Part shown: positions 12,754 through 24,755 of the stretch, piece after piece
Layout of the letters: each line of letters opens with the position of its first letter
Position numbering within the stretch: position 1 is the first letter of the stretch
DNA from: Nageia nagi
Lineage: Eukaryota; Pinophyta
Length of the DNA: 64,000 bases
Direction of reading: 5' to 3'
NCBI GenBank assembly: GCA_050084985.1
Contig: JBITNC010000001.1
Coordinates: 33,604,001 to 33,668,000 of the forward strand
Notes under the pieces: generated by a model
What the model saw: only the letters and a program-made list of their open reading frames with translations
Databases searched by the model: none
Told to the model about the DNA's origin: nothing
Translations under genes and position numbers: made by a program

Positions 12754-13142
12754 AAACTCAAATCTTGAGCAAATATGAAGTTCAGATGAATAAAAAATGA
12801 ACCTAAAAAAAGCAGATAAACAATATCTTTAGTTGGGATATTACTTACAAATCATATGGATTTTTTGGGATGTTAACTTAAGTTAATAACTTCGAAAATC
12901 TAAAATTAAAGTGCAGCACTTACATAAACTCAACTTCACCAACTTAAAATCATATCTATTTGATAATTTATATTCAATAGTTGAATGATTTAGGAATGGG
13001 TAAAGGCATCCACTATAAGCTATATCAACACTCTAACCTCATTACCCACATGGTAAGATTGGCTAATTCGAATTAACCAATCATATAAACCTTTGAGTCA
13101 CTTCTACAATGCTCAACATTGAGAAGACACCATGCAGGTAAA
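12754..13142. other. AT-rich spacer between two retroelements
   Basis: No ORF and no recognised motif. It lies between the copia target duplication and the approximate start of the next LTR. Confidence 0.5.
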
Positions 13143-14404
13143 CTATGTATCCAAATAAGGATCATGCTCAAATGTGCCCTAGAAGGGAATTTACCTTCTT
13201 ATTTAGATCTAGCTAATGTAATTTAAATAGATTAAATAACCTAATATATTATATTAGCAATAATAAATTTAACATGCAAAATAGCTCCAATAATTGAACA
13301 TTGCGATAAGGCAAATAGAAATTAATTGAGAAATGACACGTTCTATGCACTCCAAAGCATAAGAATAGTTACAACAAAATGTTAAAATAATTGAATTTAT
13401 TAATATTATAGAAGATAATTACATAAATATATTTTTGACTAAGGTTGCACCAAGACTAACTCTAATAGGGTTTTTTGGATGCTTTAGGGCTCACCAATCA
13501 TAGCAATAGCAAGCCCAATCTAAGGTTCCTACTTCTATGATGAACCAACAAGTTTACTCTCCCAAATTATTAGAAAGTCAAGACTACCTTCTATCACCTA
13601 AGATCCAATGCAGACCTAACATCTACAAGTTAGTAAGAAATTTTTTCACACTCAATCAATAAAAGGGGTTAATCAAATATTGCATTCTTATATTTTAGGA
13701 GTTCTCTTTATATGGTAGGTGATCACTTTAATCTTGTAATGACTTGATCCAATAGTGAAGAAAGTAATCTGTGTGCTCAAATAGACATGTTAGATGGGAG
13801 TATTAGATCACCATAATCACTCCAAGATCCTCACATCACCTATACGTGCATTTCAAGTGTGCAGTCATAATATTACCTAGAATGCTAATTACAATCCAAT
13901 GGCAATATGTAGCATCATTAAGGAGACTAATATTGATTGTAATCATTAATGTGTCTTGAATGTGTAACAAATTGGCTACAAAATCAAGTATTATTGCACA
14001 TAAATCTTATGGCCATTTATTACATAGACATACAAAATGACCATAGAGTCCTACTTTCCATGTGTAGGATTTCTAAGTGAAAATTACATAAAATATCTAA
14101 TAAAATAAATCACTCCTATATAATGAAATATTAATTGCACATGCTCAAAGTAAAGTACATCACTCCCAATAAGAGTAATCACAAATCTCGTATGCATATA
14201 ATGAAAGAACTAGCCGGATGAGTGAACTTCAAGTGTCAATAAATTCCTCATTTCTTGATCAAATAGGTCATGTAACTTGTAAAAATCATTAGTATAAGGC
14301 CCTCTTTCCATTCTATGTGTTGAAACATTCATTTTTGGCTTGTGGAAAACATAATCTCATCAAATTAAAAAATGAGTAAAGCCTTACAAATTGGGGACAT
14401 TACA
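13143..14404 (-). repeat. 3' LTR of LARD-like element
   Basis: Colinear with 17,327-18,688, sharing ATCATGCTCAAATGTGCCCT, TTGCACCAAGACTA and GACTTGATCCAATAGTGAAG. It ends ACATTACA at 14,404, against ACATCACA in the other copy. The lower edge is approximate because the first ~25 bp are diverged. Confidence 0.83.
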
Positions 14405-14421
14405 AAACCACCCCTCCAAAT
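14405..14421 (-). other. Polypurine tract of LARD-like element
   Basis: Minus-strand reading TTGGAGGGGTGGTTT lies directly against the 3' LTR, as expected for the plus-strand primer. Confidence 0.7.
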
Positions 14422-17310
14422 TTACATTCCTCAAGCAATGTTAAAACATTTGCCAACTTGATAATATCCCAATTTAATTATGAATTAAGTTCTTTATGTT
14501 TCTATGGTGCTGCTTTGATTGCAATTTTTTCATGCCACGATGGTACTCTTTTCATTTAGGTAACCTTGGAGTTAAGACTAGATATGAGAGCAAAGAGTGT
14601 TACCCCAACTACATTTATTGCATATTCCATCATGATATTCTTAGCATCAAGATCCATATGTGTTGCCATTGTGCATGACACATAAGCACTCATGAAACCT
14701 ACCAATAATTTTGGTGTACTTAGTATAGTCTTTAGTAGGAGATAGTCATTCTTCTAATCATTCGATGTCCCTTGATGCCAAGTAAAGTGCTTCAAGAGTG
14801 GTTCCCAAGCTATTGTTATTGTACACTTCATCATGATCTTATCAATATTGATATTCATACATGATTCTCCTTACAATGTTATTATGTTCAATGAATGAAC
14901 ACGTATGTTATCCATATTATGATCAATCCAACTAAGTTGTAGATAAGTTTGTAATTCTTCTCCTTAGATCTATCATATCTCTATTTAGTACAATTTTTTT
15001 GCCAACAACCTTTAAATAAATAATCCATAGCTTTCCCTCATTATTCACCCTATAAAATCATCATCTTGCAATGTGATGTCCTCTTCATTATCTTATTCAT
15101 AAATTTCTCCTTTGTCACTTTCTTCAATATTAGAGATCTCTTCAATCAAATAACCAAAAAGAAATTTAATAATTTTGCTTTCTTCATCATTCATAGGATT
15201 TTAGATTGTTTCATGCTTAGTTTCCTTAGTTTCAAAGTATAGCCCCCCATGTTTAGGTGATGGTGCCATGATACTCAAAATGTTGAATACAAATTGATGT
15301 CTAATGCTTCATTTCTCTCCAGTGTTCAATGAAATCCTTAAAAATGCTACAAAGGTTTCCAAGCTCTCTTTTTTATTAGTGTCTATCTCCAAGTCTCTTA
15401 AGTATCAAATGAATGATTCTAAGCTCATAAACTCCTTAAATTTAACTTTAAGATCTCCAAGCTCTCTAAAAGTTCAATGTTTTCCCTTAGACTCTCATAT
15501 TCAAAATTGCCTCTCAAAAATGTTGTGCTTTCTTCCTACTACCCACATCTTGCTTTATGGGGTTCTATAGTGGCTCAAACCTTACTTTTTACAATTGCAT
15601 CATGTTTTCCCTCCAAGATTCAAAGTTTGCACAATAAAGCATGTAATCTAAAAACAATACCTTATCACTCTTGTTTTTAATTTGCTCATCAAATTAAAAT
15701 AATAGATAAATAAAATTCCTTATAACTCCTAAAAATAATTTTATTTTCCTAAAAATGAATTAAAAAATATTTTTGTATTTTTCTCAAATATTTTTTCCCT
15801 TATTTCTTCTAAAACCCAAATAAAATATTTTTTATCTTGTTTCTCCTTATTCCTCCTACTAAAAAAAATAATTAAAAAATTCCAAATTACTCAAACCTAG
15901 ATTTTAATTTATGCCATGGTAAACTGATCAAATCTCAAACCTATGGTTTATGGGCCCCAAAAGAGATTCCAAATAAATTTGTATCCTCTTTGAAGCTCAA
16001 TATTCACACATAAACTAGAATAGTGAAGAATTAAACTCCAAATTCTCATTAACTATGCCAAGATCTCAGATGTCCAAGCTTAATTGGGTGAATTTTTGTA
16101 GACTTGTAGCAAGTCAATTCTTCTCATCACCCAACATATCACTTCCAACTATTAGATCCTAGAAATAACTACAAATGATCTAGTGTATCCTTCCAAGCAT
16201 CCATGGTGGAAAGACCATGATGAAATCTTATCAATACTAGTAAATTAACTTTTTATTTCCAACACCCTCCTTGCAATAACTCCAAAATGTAAATTTCTCA
16301 GCAAATTCTAACCAAAATGTCCAACAATCCTGCAAAATCTCTTAGTTCTTGAACTCCATGCTAAAAATCTAATAATACCTATAATTAGATGTCACTAGTG
16401 ATGTAGACACTACTCAAAATTGACCTCAGCAAGCCAACATCTCCTTCAAAATGCAACAAGGTTCTTGAAAACTCTTTTAAAATTCTAACATGTAACTTAA
16501 AATGAACTCAAAATGCAAAAAAAACCTTTGAACATATATTATAATACCATGTCCACCTTAGAATTATGGCATTAGAATGTAGATCTATCCTTTGAAATAC
16601 CTTTAGAATGCCAATTTTTGAATCAAAATGGTCTCAAAATGTAGAACAACCCTTCAGTATTATTGCAATATGCCAAATTCCACCACCAAATATCTTCAAA
16701 GTGCTAAACAAGTCTCATAACTTACTTTTGAATGCCTACATCAACCTTAAAACTACCAAACAATCTCAAATACAAGCCCTTTCAGCCCAAATGAACCACT
16801 TCTTACCTCCTCAAACCTTAGATTCAAGTAATGAACTTAAAATTTAATGGGAAAAGATTAGAAATTTTAAAAATTACATCTCACCAAGCTATACAAACCT
16901 CCTTAAAGTCTCAAAACTCACATTTATGATCAAAATGGGTTCAATGAACTACCAAAAGAGTGAGATCTAGCTCCTAGACCTCCAACATCTCATTCCTAGT
17001 GTTCAAATCCAACAAATTCACTTCAAAACTTTCATTATGAGCTTAAGTTAATACCATTATGATGTTATCTCTAGATCTTCCAACTGGAAGATAATATGTC
17101 TTCAATAATTCCTCCTTCTTACCCAATAGAAAAGGGCAAGATCTCCTCAACAAGTGTTACCATTGTGAACTGGTACCACTATAGTTTTTAGCTCCTTTAG
17201 AAATCTCCTTAACTCTTACCAATAAGACAACAAGAATCCCTTCTCAACTAAAATCAGAAATCCTTTTCCTTTGTGTGTGATACCCTTGATTCCAGTAGGA
17301 TGTCAAAATC
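14422..17310 (-). other. Non-coding interior of LARD-like element
   Basis: 2.9 kb without recognisable gag, protease, integrase or reverse transcriptase on either strand. It contains many short oligo-A/C stretches and repeated AATG-containing words (for example around 16,260-16,760). The short ORFs present are not conserved-looking. Confidence 0.65.
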
Positions 17311-17326
17311 AAGGCTTTGATACCAC
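17311..17326 (-). other. Primer-binding site of LARD-like element
   Basis: Minus-strand GTGGTATCAAAGCC immediately inside the 5' LTR. It resembles the initiator-tRNA-type site TGGTATCAGAGC with one or two changes. Confidence 0.7.
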
Positions 17327-18688
17327 TGTGATGATCCCAAATTGGTAGATCATGCTCAAATGTGCCCTAGGAGATGGATGTTTTCCTTCTTGCTCTATAT
17401 CTAGCCAATGCAACTCAAAGTAGCATAAACAACCCAACAACTAGCTAGATTAACAATAATGAAAATTTGAACATGCAAAAGTAGCTCCTAAAACCCAACA
17501 TTATAATAAGGTAAGGCAAAATATAAATTTAACTATAAAACAACACTTCCAAATCCAACATCCAAGCACAAGAGAACCATTACAACAAAATGACATAGAT
17601 AATGTAATTGTATTGATATAAGAATGATGAAAGCACAATTACATAAATATATTTTTGTGCCTAAGGAGCTTGCACCAAGACTATCTCCAATAGGGTTGTT
17701 TTGGATGGCTCCAGGGCCTCACCAATCATAATGATAGCAAGGCCTAGGCTACGGCTTCCCTACTCCTCTATGATGGAACTAATAATGTTCCTCTCCCGAA
17801 TAACTAGAGTAAGCTTAAGGCTAGCCTTGTATCACCCTAAAACCTCAAATGTATACCTCTACCTACAATTGGAAAATAAATAGTTCTCACACTAAATCCA
17901 ATAAAATGGGGGTTTAATCAATAATACAACATATCTCTTATGTTATAGGAGTTCTCCTTTTATAGGCATGGGTGATCATCTTCTAACCTTGCAGTGACTT
18001 GATCCAATAGTGAAGAAGAGTGATCCATGTGCTCCAAATGCTAATGTCCAATATGGGGATTCTTGGGATCATCATAATCACATCCAACAGTTCTCACATT
18101 CATCTATGTGTGCAACATCCAAGTGTGGGAGTCATAATATTTCCTATGGATGCCAAATTATAGAATTTAATGGCCAAGTATGCAATGTCCCATTAACAAA
18201 AATAATATTGCATTTATAATCATTAATGTACCTCAAGATCGTGTATTACAAGTGGCCTACAAACTTTCAAGTATTATTGGCATGTAAATACTTATAACCC
18301 ATTTATTGCATAGAAATAATAAATAATGATGCATAGAATCCTATGTTCCATGTTAAATGATTTTCAAGTGGAAATTACATGAAAACATATCTAATTAAAT
18401 ATAAATCACTCCTAGATTAATTAAATATCAATTCTACATCCTTAAAGGATGGACATCACTCTCAAATAAGAGTAAAACACATATTATAAGTAGATTAGCT
18501 TGGTTGGTGAACTTCAAAGTGCCATAACTTTCTCATTTCTTGACTAAAATAGATCATGTAACCTATCAAAATCATTGGCACGAGGTCATATTTCCATTTT
18601 AAGGTGTTGAAACATCCATTTCTAGCTTGTAGAAGATATAATCTCAAAAATAAAAATGAGTAAAACCTTACAAATTGGGTACATCACA
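17327..18688 (-). repeat. 5' LTR of LARD-like element
   Basis: 1,362 bp. On the minus strand it begins TGTGATGTACCC (18,688) and ends GATCATCACA (17,327). It is the better-preserved member of the LTR pair. Confidence 0.85.
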
Positions 18689-19253
18689 TGATCCCACCAT
18701 TTTCATTCACAAACTGTTCTACAAACATTTTGGTCATAATGTTGTGGTTTTCTACTTGGATCCCATATCACCCAATAGAATGCTCATTTACAATATTATA
18801 CATCTTCACATAATGAATAAACCTTTGTATCATAAGCATAGATATATTATCCTAAAGTAGTCTTTCATATGATATGGGTTAGCATCATCACCTAATGGAA
18901 TAATTATCATATTCCTATGTGCTTAACCACAAGAAATATGTCTACAAGTTACCCTCACCTGGTAACCATAATTTTATTGAGTGTTATCCCTATATCTTAT
19001 AACTTGTCAAAGGTATAGAACACTAGCTTACCCATATATATCAGCTAGGTCCCCCATGATACATGGCATCCTTGTACCCATATCTTAGATAGCCATGGAT
19101 ATTATAATAATACCCTCAAGTGGTTTATTTTATCTAATCATCTTATTAAATAAGTTATAAAGTAAAAACCACCCCATAACATTTTCCTTATAGATAATTA
19201 GTACTGAATCAATTATTGGTCTTCTAGTTTTTACTACTTATTTAATTATAAGT
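18689..19253. other. Intergenic spacer
   Basis: No supportable gene; short ORFs only. The spacer ends at the TAAGT flank of the solo LTR. Confidence 0.5.
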
Positions 19254-19935
19254 TGTAGACACCTAAAAATGATTTATTATTTATTTAATAAATCATATTT
19301 AGACTTCCTAAGTGACTTATTGCAATATTACAAATATCAAGATAAAGATGATATTACAATATGCTAAGGCCAATGCAATGTTATATGCTATGGTTCATAT
19401 TTCAATTTATCTTGAATACAAGAAAGTTTATATTATTGCTAGAGGTTAGCCTTCGATCCTCTCTATGTCTTTGCAGGCTATATATGCGAATGGAATAGGT
19501 TGACCTCCACAAATCGGATCACTATGATAGGTGGTTGTCCCATACATCATACTTACAATATCTTTTGATGCCACCTATTAGAAGATTTGTTTGCTCTGAG
19601 CTATTATTATATGCTATATCTTGCCTATTGTATAATTTTGTAGGTTTTATGACATTTACATTGGAGAGTTCATACATCACCCATGGTGTGCATCTTCATG
19701 ATCCAAAGCTACAAAAAAAGGAGGCAATGAATGCTAGTCTACACTATCCATTATCTTCTGCATGCTTGCCTTTGGTCAGATCTAGTCCTCCATAGAACTC
19801 TATCATACCTTGAGGATTTCCTTATCATAATCAGGTGCACACTTTTCATTTATTTATCTGCATATCTGAATCAGTGTTATCCTGGTAGATTTATTTTATA
19901 TGTATATTAGCTATTTACAAAATTTATTGTCTACA
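19254..19935 (+). repeat. Solo LTR, likely Ty3/gypsy
   Basis: 682 bp bounded by the inverted ends TGTAGA...TCTACA. The flanks are TAAGT (19,249-19,253) and CAAGT (19,936-19,940), a 5 bp target duplication with one C/T difference. There is no internal retroelement sequence on either side, so this is best read as recombination between two LTRs. The TGTAGACACC start resembles gypsy LTR starts; the superfamily is inferred. Confidence 0.72.
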
Positions 19936-19940
19936 CAAGT

Positions 19941-22372
19941 CATGGTATTCTAAGTATCTCAATCAAAATAAATTGAAAGGTATTTTTCATAAAGCATATA
20001 TCAATTATGATATGTATTTAAATCAAACATAATTGCAACTTATAAAATAATCATAGCATTTAATCATTGATAATAATCATTCCAAGCATGCTTAGGAAGA
20101 AAACATAGATATGATCAACAATGCTTCATAAGAAAAATCCCACATGCATGACTCGATAAGAGGAATATCACTTTATAAGTATGACTTTACCAAAGAGTAT
20201 TAACAAATCCTAATAACCCTTTAAAGTTAGCTACTCCTAGCAAGGGAGTGCAATATACAATGGTCCTCACATAAGGAATATTTTAGGATAAGATATTCTT
20301 ATCATTTAGTAAAATCATAATACCCTTTTTTCTATTCCTCTTTATTAGTGCAAACCATTAGATTTCTATTTATTATTATGATTAATCCATATTTGATACC
20401 AACCATGAGTCAAAACATCATAAGAAGAGTTCTCACACATTTGACTTTGTACTTTAAGTCAATTATCAACCATTAGTATGTTTATCCATCATACTTACTT
20501 TAGGTTTCTCATTTTTCCTCATTAACAAACCAATTTATCATGTCACTATCAGTTTAAACATTACTTTATAAAACATTATAGTCACCAACACATTTTTCAA
20601 ACATCCTAGAGTTTTATTATACTTCATTATATTATTTCCCTAGATAATCTTTTAATTCTAGTAAAATCCTTTGATATAGATTCAATATCTCATTAATTCA
20701 TTATCTTAATGATCTTTATGCTTACTACTATTCAAAACTTTTAGAGGTTCTAACATACAACTTCTCTTTTTAATAACAATCCATGTACTCTTATGAACTT
20801 AAAACCTAAGTTATATATATATATATATATATATTTCATTTATGCATACCATATCATTGAATTATATTTCTAATGTCATCATATTTTATAATGGTTATAA
20901 AATTATTTCAATCACTACCTATTTAGAACTAAGCATGCTCTAAGCATTGGTTACTATATCCTTTATTGCATTTACTCTATGCAAATCTTACGATCTATTT
21001 TCTTCATAAGATCTTAATTGTTACAATTCCCTATTGCTCTCAAATGAGTTAGATTATTCATTCATTGTAATAAATAAAATTACTTTGTTCATATAATATT
21101 TGAACCTCATTATACCCTTATAGTTATATTATGCAAACATGTAATTGCTTATTCATTAAATGGGTGTATCAAATTATGATCATACCTCTAACTCTTTTAG
21201 AATTAGATATAGTTCATGTATACTCATATTGTATAATCTCAAGTTTTCTTTTCTTTAAAGTATTAAGCCCATTAATTGACATATACCAATGATAATTTTC
21301 TAAACAATACTCTAATCATGTAATATCAACAAGTAGTTATATATAATCCCTAATCTTTTAATTAGATCTTGGAGAAAAATCTTACTAAAGAATTTATAGC
21401 CAAGTGTAAAATTCTTAGCTTTACACAAATGTTTAAATGTATACATCAAATGGTTTACTATAAGAATAATACCCTTTAGAAGAATATATAAGACCTTGTA
21501 TGGAATCTACAACTTTTGGGTATCTCTAGATTGTAACACAACTTGTCTGAATGAAACACAATTTATTTCCATAACATTTTTGAACATCAAAAATTAGAGG
21601 TTTGCTAAGTGTATGAAGTGCAATAACCCCTTGTTCAAATACATTACTAAAATTTATGAGTATTGTTATAATCAAAATAATAATAATTAATGTTATTTAT
21701 AGTATTTAATTTAATCAATTTATCACTAAATAGTAATAAATCAAAGTAGTGAATATGATGATAATGACCTAATTGACCTTGACCTATCAAATTGGATTTC
21801 CAAAAGATACAAACTTATACTTTACCTATCATAATGAACGAAGGTGATATTCGATCAAAAGGAGACAAATGATAAGCTTCCCCGAAGAATAGAACCACCA
21901 ATCTAATCTCAACCCAACAATAGTGCTAGGATCCCAACAATATCTTCTGGTTACCTTTCCACAATGCCTTTCCCTTTCACTCAATATCATCATCACATCT
22001 TTGATGCTCAAAATATCACACTTAAATGGATTGAAAATATCACATGAATGCAGGGTCCAATGTATAACAAAATCTAGATATGATAGGTGATGTTAAGAAA
22101 TACCAATCAAGAATTATACAAGTATATTACCACCTATCAAGGATTCAAGATCATGTCATAATTGCTTATGCACAACCCTTCCACCTTTATAAAAAGCAGG
22201 TCTAGTACCAAGGCTTCTCCTTGGGCTTATGGTGATATCAACCAATTTGTTATCATAAAACATAGAGGTAGATGAGAGTGCACAATGATAATATCATTTA
22301 TTTTATTGATTAAATAAATTATTTTAAATACCTATAAGGATATTTAGCCTAAATTAAAAAAAAGGTGTTAAC
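19941..22372. other. AT-rich region, probably including a gypsy 3' LTR at its right end
   Basis: No gene. A (TA)n microsatellite lies near 20,812-20,834. The right end (22,372) reads TGTTAACACC on the minus strand next to a G-rich tract, so some part just left of it should be the 3' LTR of the gypsy element. A TATA-like box (minus TTTTTATAAAGG, near 22,190) fits an LTR promoter. The left limit could not be fixed; TGTTAAGA at 22,091 is a candidate. Confidence 0.5.
20812..20834. repeat. (TA)n microsatellite
   Basis: An uninterrupted run of about 11-12 TA dinucleotides in AT-rich intergenic DNA. Confidence 0.9.
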
Positions 22373-22769
22373 ACATGCCCCACTTTGAATATGATTTGAT
22401 GCTATTGGGGAAAAAGACAATCAAAGGATAAATTCAAAAGTATAACAAGATAAGTAAGAAGATACTCCTTGAAAAAATTTCTTCATGGCTGCAACATTAG
22501 ATGTCCCAGTTTTTCATCACTATTATGCCTCCTTTTTGGCTTGGTTATGATATGATGGACCTCTCATCATAGGAGCAATCCAAGGCAAATATAAAGGAAC
22601 CTAAAAATAACTTAGACAAGAAACATTTTTGTACAAGATATCTCAAACATAGACATTAAATGTCAAAATATGTAAAGCATTTAAATAAATGATAAGATAT
22701 CAAATCGACCCTTGGTGAATTACTCACCAAGAGTATGAAGATAGATTTCCAACTTATGTGATAATCTTG

Positions 22770-23125
22770 GATTCTTAAGCCATCATGTTGCCGTGGATTT
22801 TGATAATAATGGCCCTGCCTTACAAAGGTGTTAAATGCTAAGAGTGATCAACTTGATTTTCCAAGCCACCATGTTTCCATGGGTTTTTGATGAGAATGAC
22901 CCTCCCTTATAGAGGCGTTAAGTGATAAGAATGCCCCTTCCTTATAGAGTAAACAAATGATAAGAGTGCCCCTCTCTTACAGAGGAAGTTGATGATAAGA
23001 GCAATAACATGATATGAAAAGTATTTTTAACATATGATAAGATATGATAAGAATCAAATAAGAATGCTTTTGATAAGATATGATAATAACCATATGATAA
23101 GTGATATGTGATAAGAAATGACATC
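22770..23125. repeat. Tandem TTATAGAGG / GATAAG repeats
   Basis: An imperfect duplication (CCA(C/T)CATGTT(G/T)CC units near 22,780 and 22,867) passes into short units of CCTCTCTTACAGAGG plus GATAAG, then a GATATGATAAG-rich stretch. I count about eight GATAAG words between 22,920 and 23,116. It lies in the 3' untranslated segment of the gypsy remnant. Confidence 0.8.
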
Positions 23126-23344
23126 AAATTTTTTATAAAAAAGAAAGGTAAAATAATGAAATTGATCACCTTTTTTATATACGTGTTGTGAATAAGGAGA
23201 AAATATTTTAAAAATTCATGATTTTGATCTCCTTAAAGTAACGACATTGCCAGGATTACAACAAAATTATTGGGTTCATTTCTTATTTTTCCAAAATGTT
23301 AGTAACCAAAAAATGCAAAAATAAATATAACATAAAAAATATTA

Positions 23345-24364
23345 GATATAAAATCTTTTCATATGCATAACATTGATTGGATTCCTTTCTTCTTTACCTT
23401 CAATTATGGATAATTTATATGCACCTTTTCCATAATTTGAAATGACAATGTAAGGACCTATCTAGTTAGATTCAAGCTTGCCTTTATTTTTGTTCTTCAA
23501 TGCTTTTGTATTGGAAATATTTTCTTTTAAGACTAGATCACCTACTTTGAACTCTTTAGGCTTGATCTTTTTACCATAGGCTTTTTAGATTCTAGAGTGA
23601 TAAATACGAAGGTGTTCTGGAGCATTTATCCTTTTTTCATCTAAGGTCTCTAATGGGCTAGCCTATCTTTTCTTTTATCTTCAATGTAATGAGACCATCT
23701 AATGGAACTATAGTTTCATCACCATACATTAAGGAGAAAGGGGTTGCACCTACAAAAGTACTTATACTTGTTCTATAGACCCACAAAATATAAGGGAGTT
23801 GTTAATGCCAATCTTTACCATGCTTTTCAACAATTTTGAATAAGATACTTTTTATGACTTTATTAGAGGTTCCTTCTTGACCATTACCTTGAGGGTAATA
23901 AGGTGTAGAGAATTTTCTTTCAATATGATATTTGTTACAAAAATCTCTAACTGCATTACCTTTAAAGCTTGTACCATTATCCATGAACAATTTAGAAGGC
24001 ACACCATATCGAGAAATGACATATTCAATTAGAAATTCAACAATTTTATGTCCTTTTGTTGACTTCATGGGAATAGTCTCCACCCATTTTGTGAAGTGTT
24101 CTATAGATGTAATGATAAACTAATGACCATCTCTTGAAATAGGGTTATATTTACCAATAAAATCAAGTGCCCAAATAGAAAAAGGCCAAGGAGAAGCAAT
24201 AAAGTGTAATCCATGAGAAGGTAAAGGTTGAAGGTTAGCATTCTTTTGATATTTTTTACATTTCTTAACATGCAATTCATAATCTTCAAGCATAGTAGGC
24301 CAATAATAACCTAGTTTAAGCAATCTTTGATGAATCAATTTAGCATTAAAGTGTCCACCACATT
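23345..24364 (-). pseudogene. Ty3/gypsy integrase remnant
   Basis: Read from 24,364 down. The H2C2 zinc-binding module comes first (HFNAKLIHQRL, then GYYWPT, then CKKYQ). The catalytic core follows, with LDFIGKYN, a DNGTSFKG block and a PQGNGQ-E stretch (about 24,083-23,802). A GATPFSL(M)YGDE motif is at about 23,750. The GPY/F module near 23,460 (WIGPYIVI with the W as a stop, then YKL) ends with VMHMKRF near 23,350. This is the usual gypsy integrase order. Several stops and at least one frameshift make it inactive. The N-terminal end is lost to the inserted LTR. Confidence 0.92.
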
Positions 24365-24713
24365 TGTTGACTGATCAAATCGATTGAAAGGGTTCTTATC
24401 TACAATAGAGAATCGATGAGCAAATGGAAAGAAATAACAAAATTAAAAGAGACACACAAATGAGCCACAACAAAAGGAGGTCAAACCTTTATTAATAATA
24501 ATAATTGGTACAAGTGTTTACAATAATGAAGTGATAACTCTTTCCACTTTCACTCTACTATTGTCTCTCTCCTTATTAGCCTTATTCGATGGCTTGGGAG
24601 ATGTGCCTTTTTTATCAATGATGGTTGGATGATGGTAACTAATAGTATTCAGTTATTTAGTAGCTTGATTAGAGTCGACTAAACTTGAGATATGAAATTC
24701 TCTCTTACTAATA
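24365..24713 (-). repeat. LTR of a second element inserted in the gypsy integrase
   Basis: 349 bp on the minus strand from TATTAG (24,713; probably TGTTAG before a G-to-A change) to CAACA (24,365). Just above it are a purine tract (minus AAGTTGGGGAGG, about 24,714-24,726) and a short palindrome GGCTTGTCCCCAAGCC (24,735-24,750). The integrase reading resumes right after it. The placement of the tract makes it a 3' LTR. No second copy was found in the window. Confidence 0.65.
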
Positions 24714-24755
24714 TCCTCCCCAACTTAATCATTTGGCTTGTCCCCAAGCCATGCA

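Larger units (their letters stand above)
13143..18688 (-). mobile_element. Large non-autonomous LTR retrotransposon (LARD-like)
   Basis: Two long direct repeats of about 1.26-1.36 kb (about 13,143-14,404 and 17,327-18,688) flank a 2.9 kb interior. The minus strand begins TGTGATGTACCCAATTTG at 18,688. A primer-binding-site-like GTGGTATCAAAGCC abuts the upper LTR and a polypurine tract abuts the lower one. The interior has no retroviral domain in any frame, only short chance ORFs. That structure is a large retrotransposon derivative that would depend on enzymes from another element. The lower boundary is eroded and I could not find a matching target duplication (TGATC follows 18,688). Confidence 0.83.
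22373..24364 (-). mobile_element. Ty3/gypsy retrotransposon, 3' portion
   Basis: Minus-strand remnant that contains the integrase region (24,364 to about 23,345). A non-coding 3' segment with repeats and a purine tract (minus CAAAGTGGGGCA at 22,375-22,386) follow, next to a presumed LTR start TGTTAACACC. Gag, protease and reverse transcriptase are missing. The element is cut at 24,364, inside the integrase zinc-binding region, where another element's LTR begins. Confidence 0.8.
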
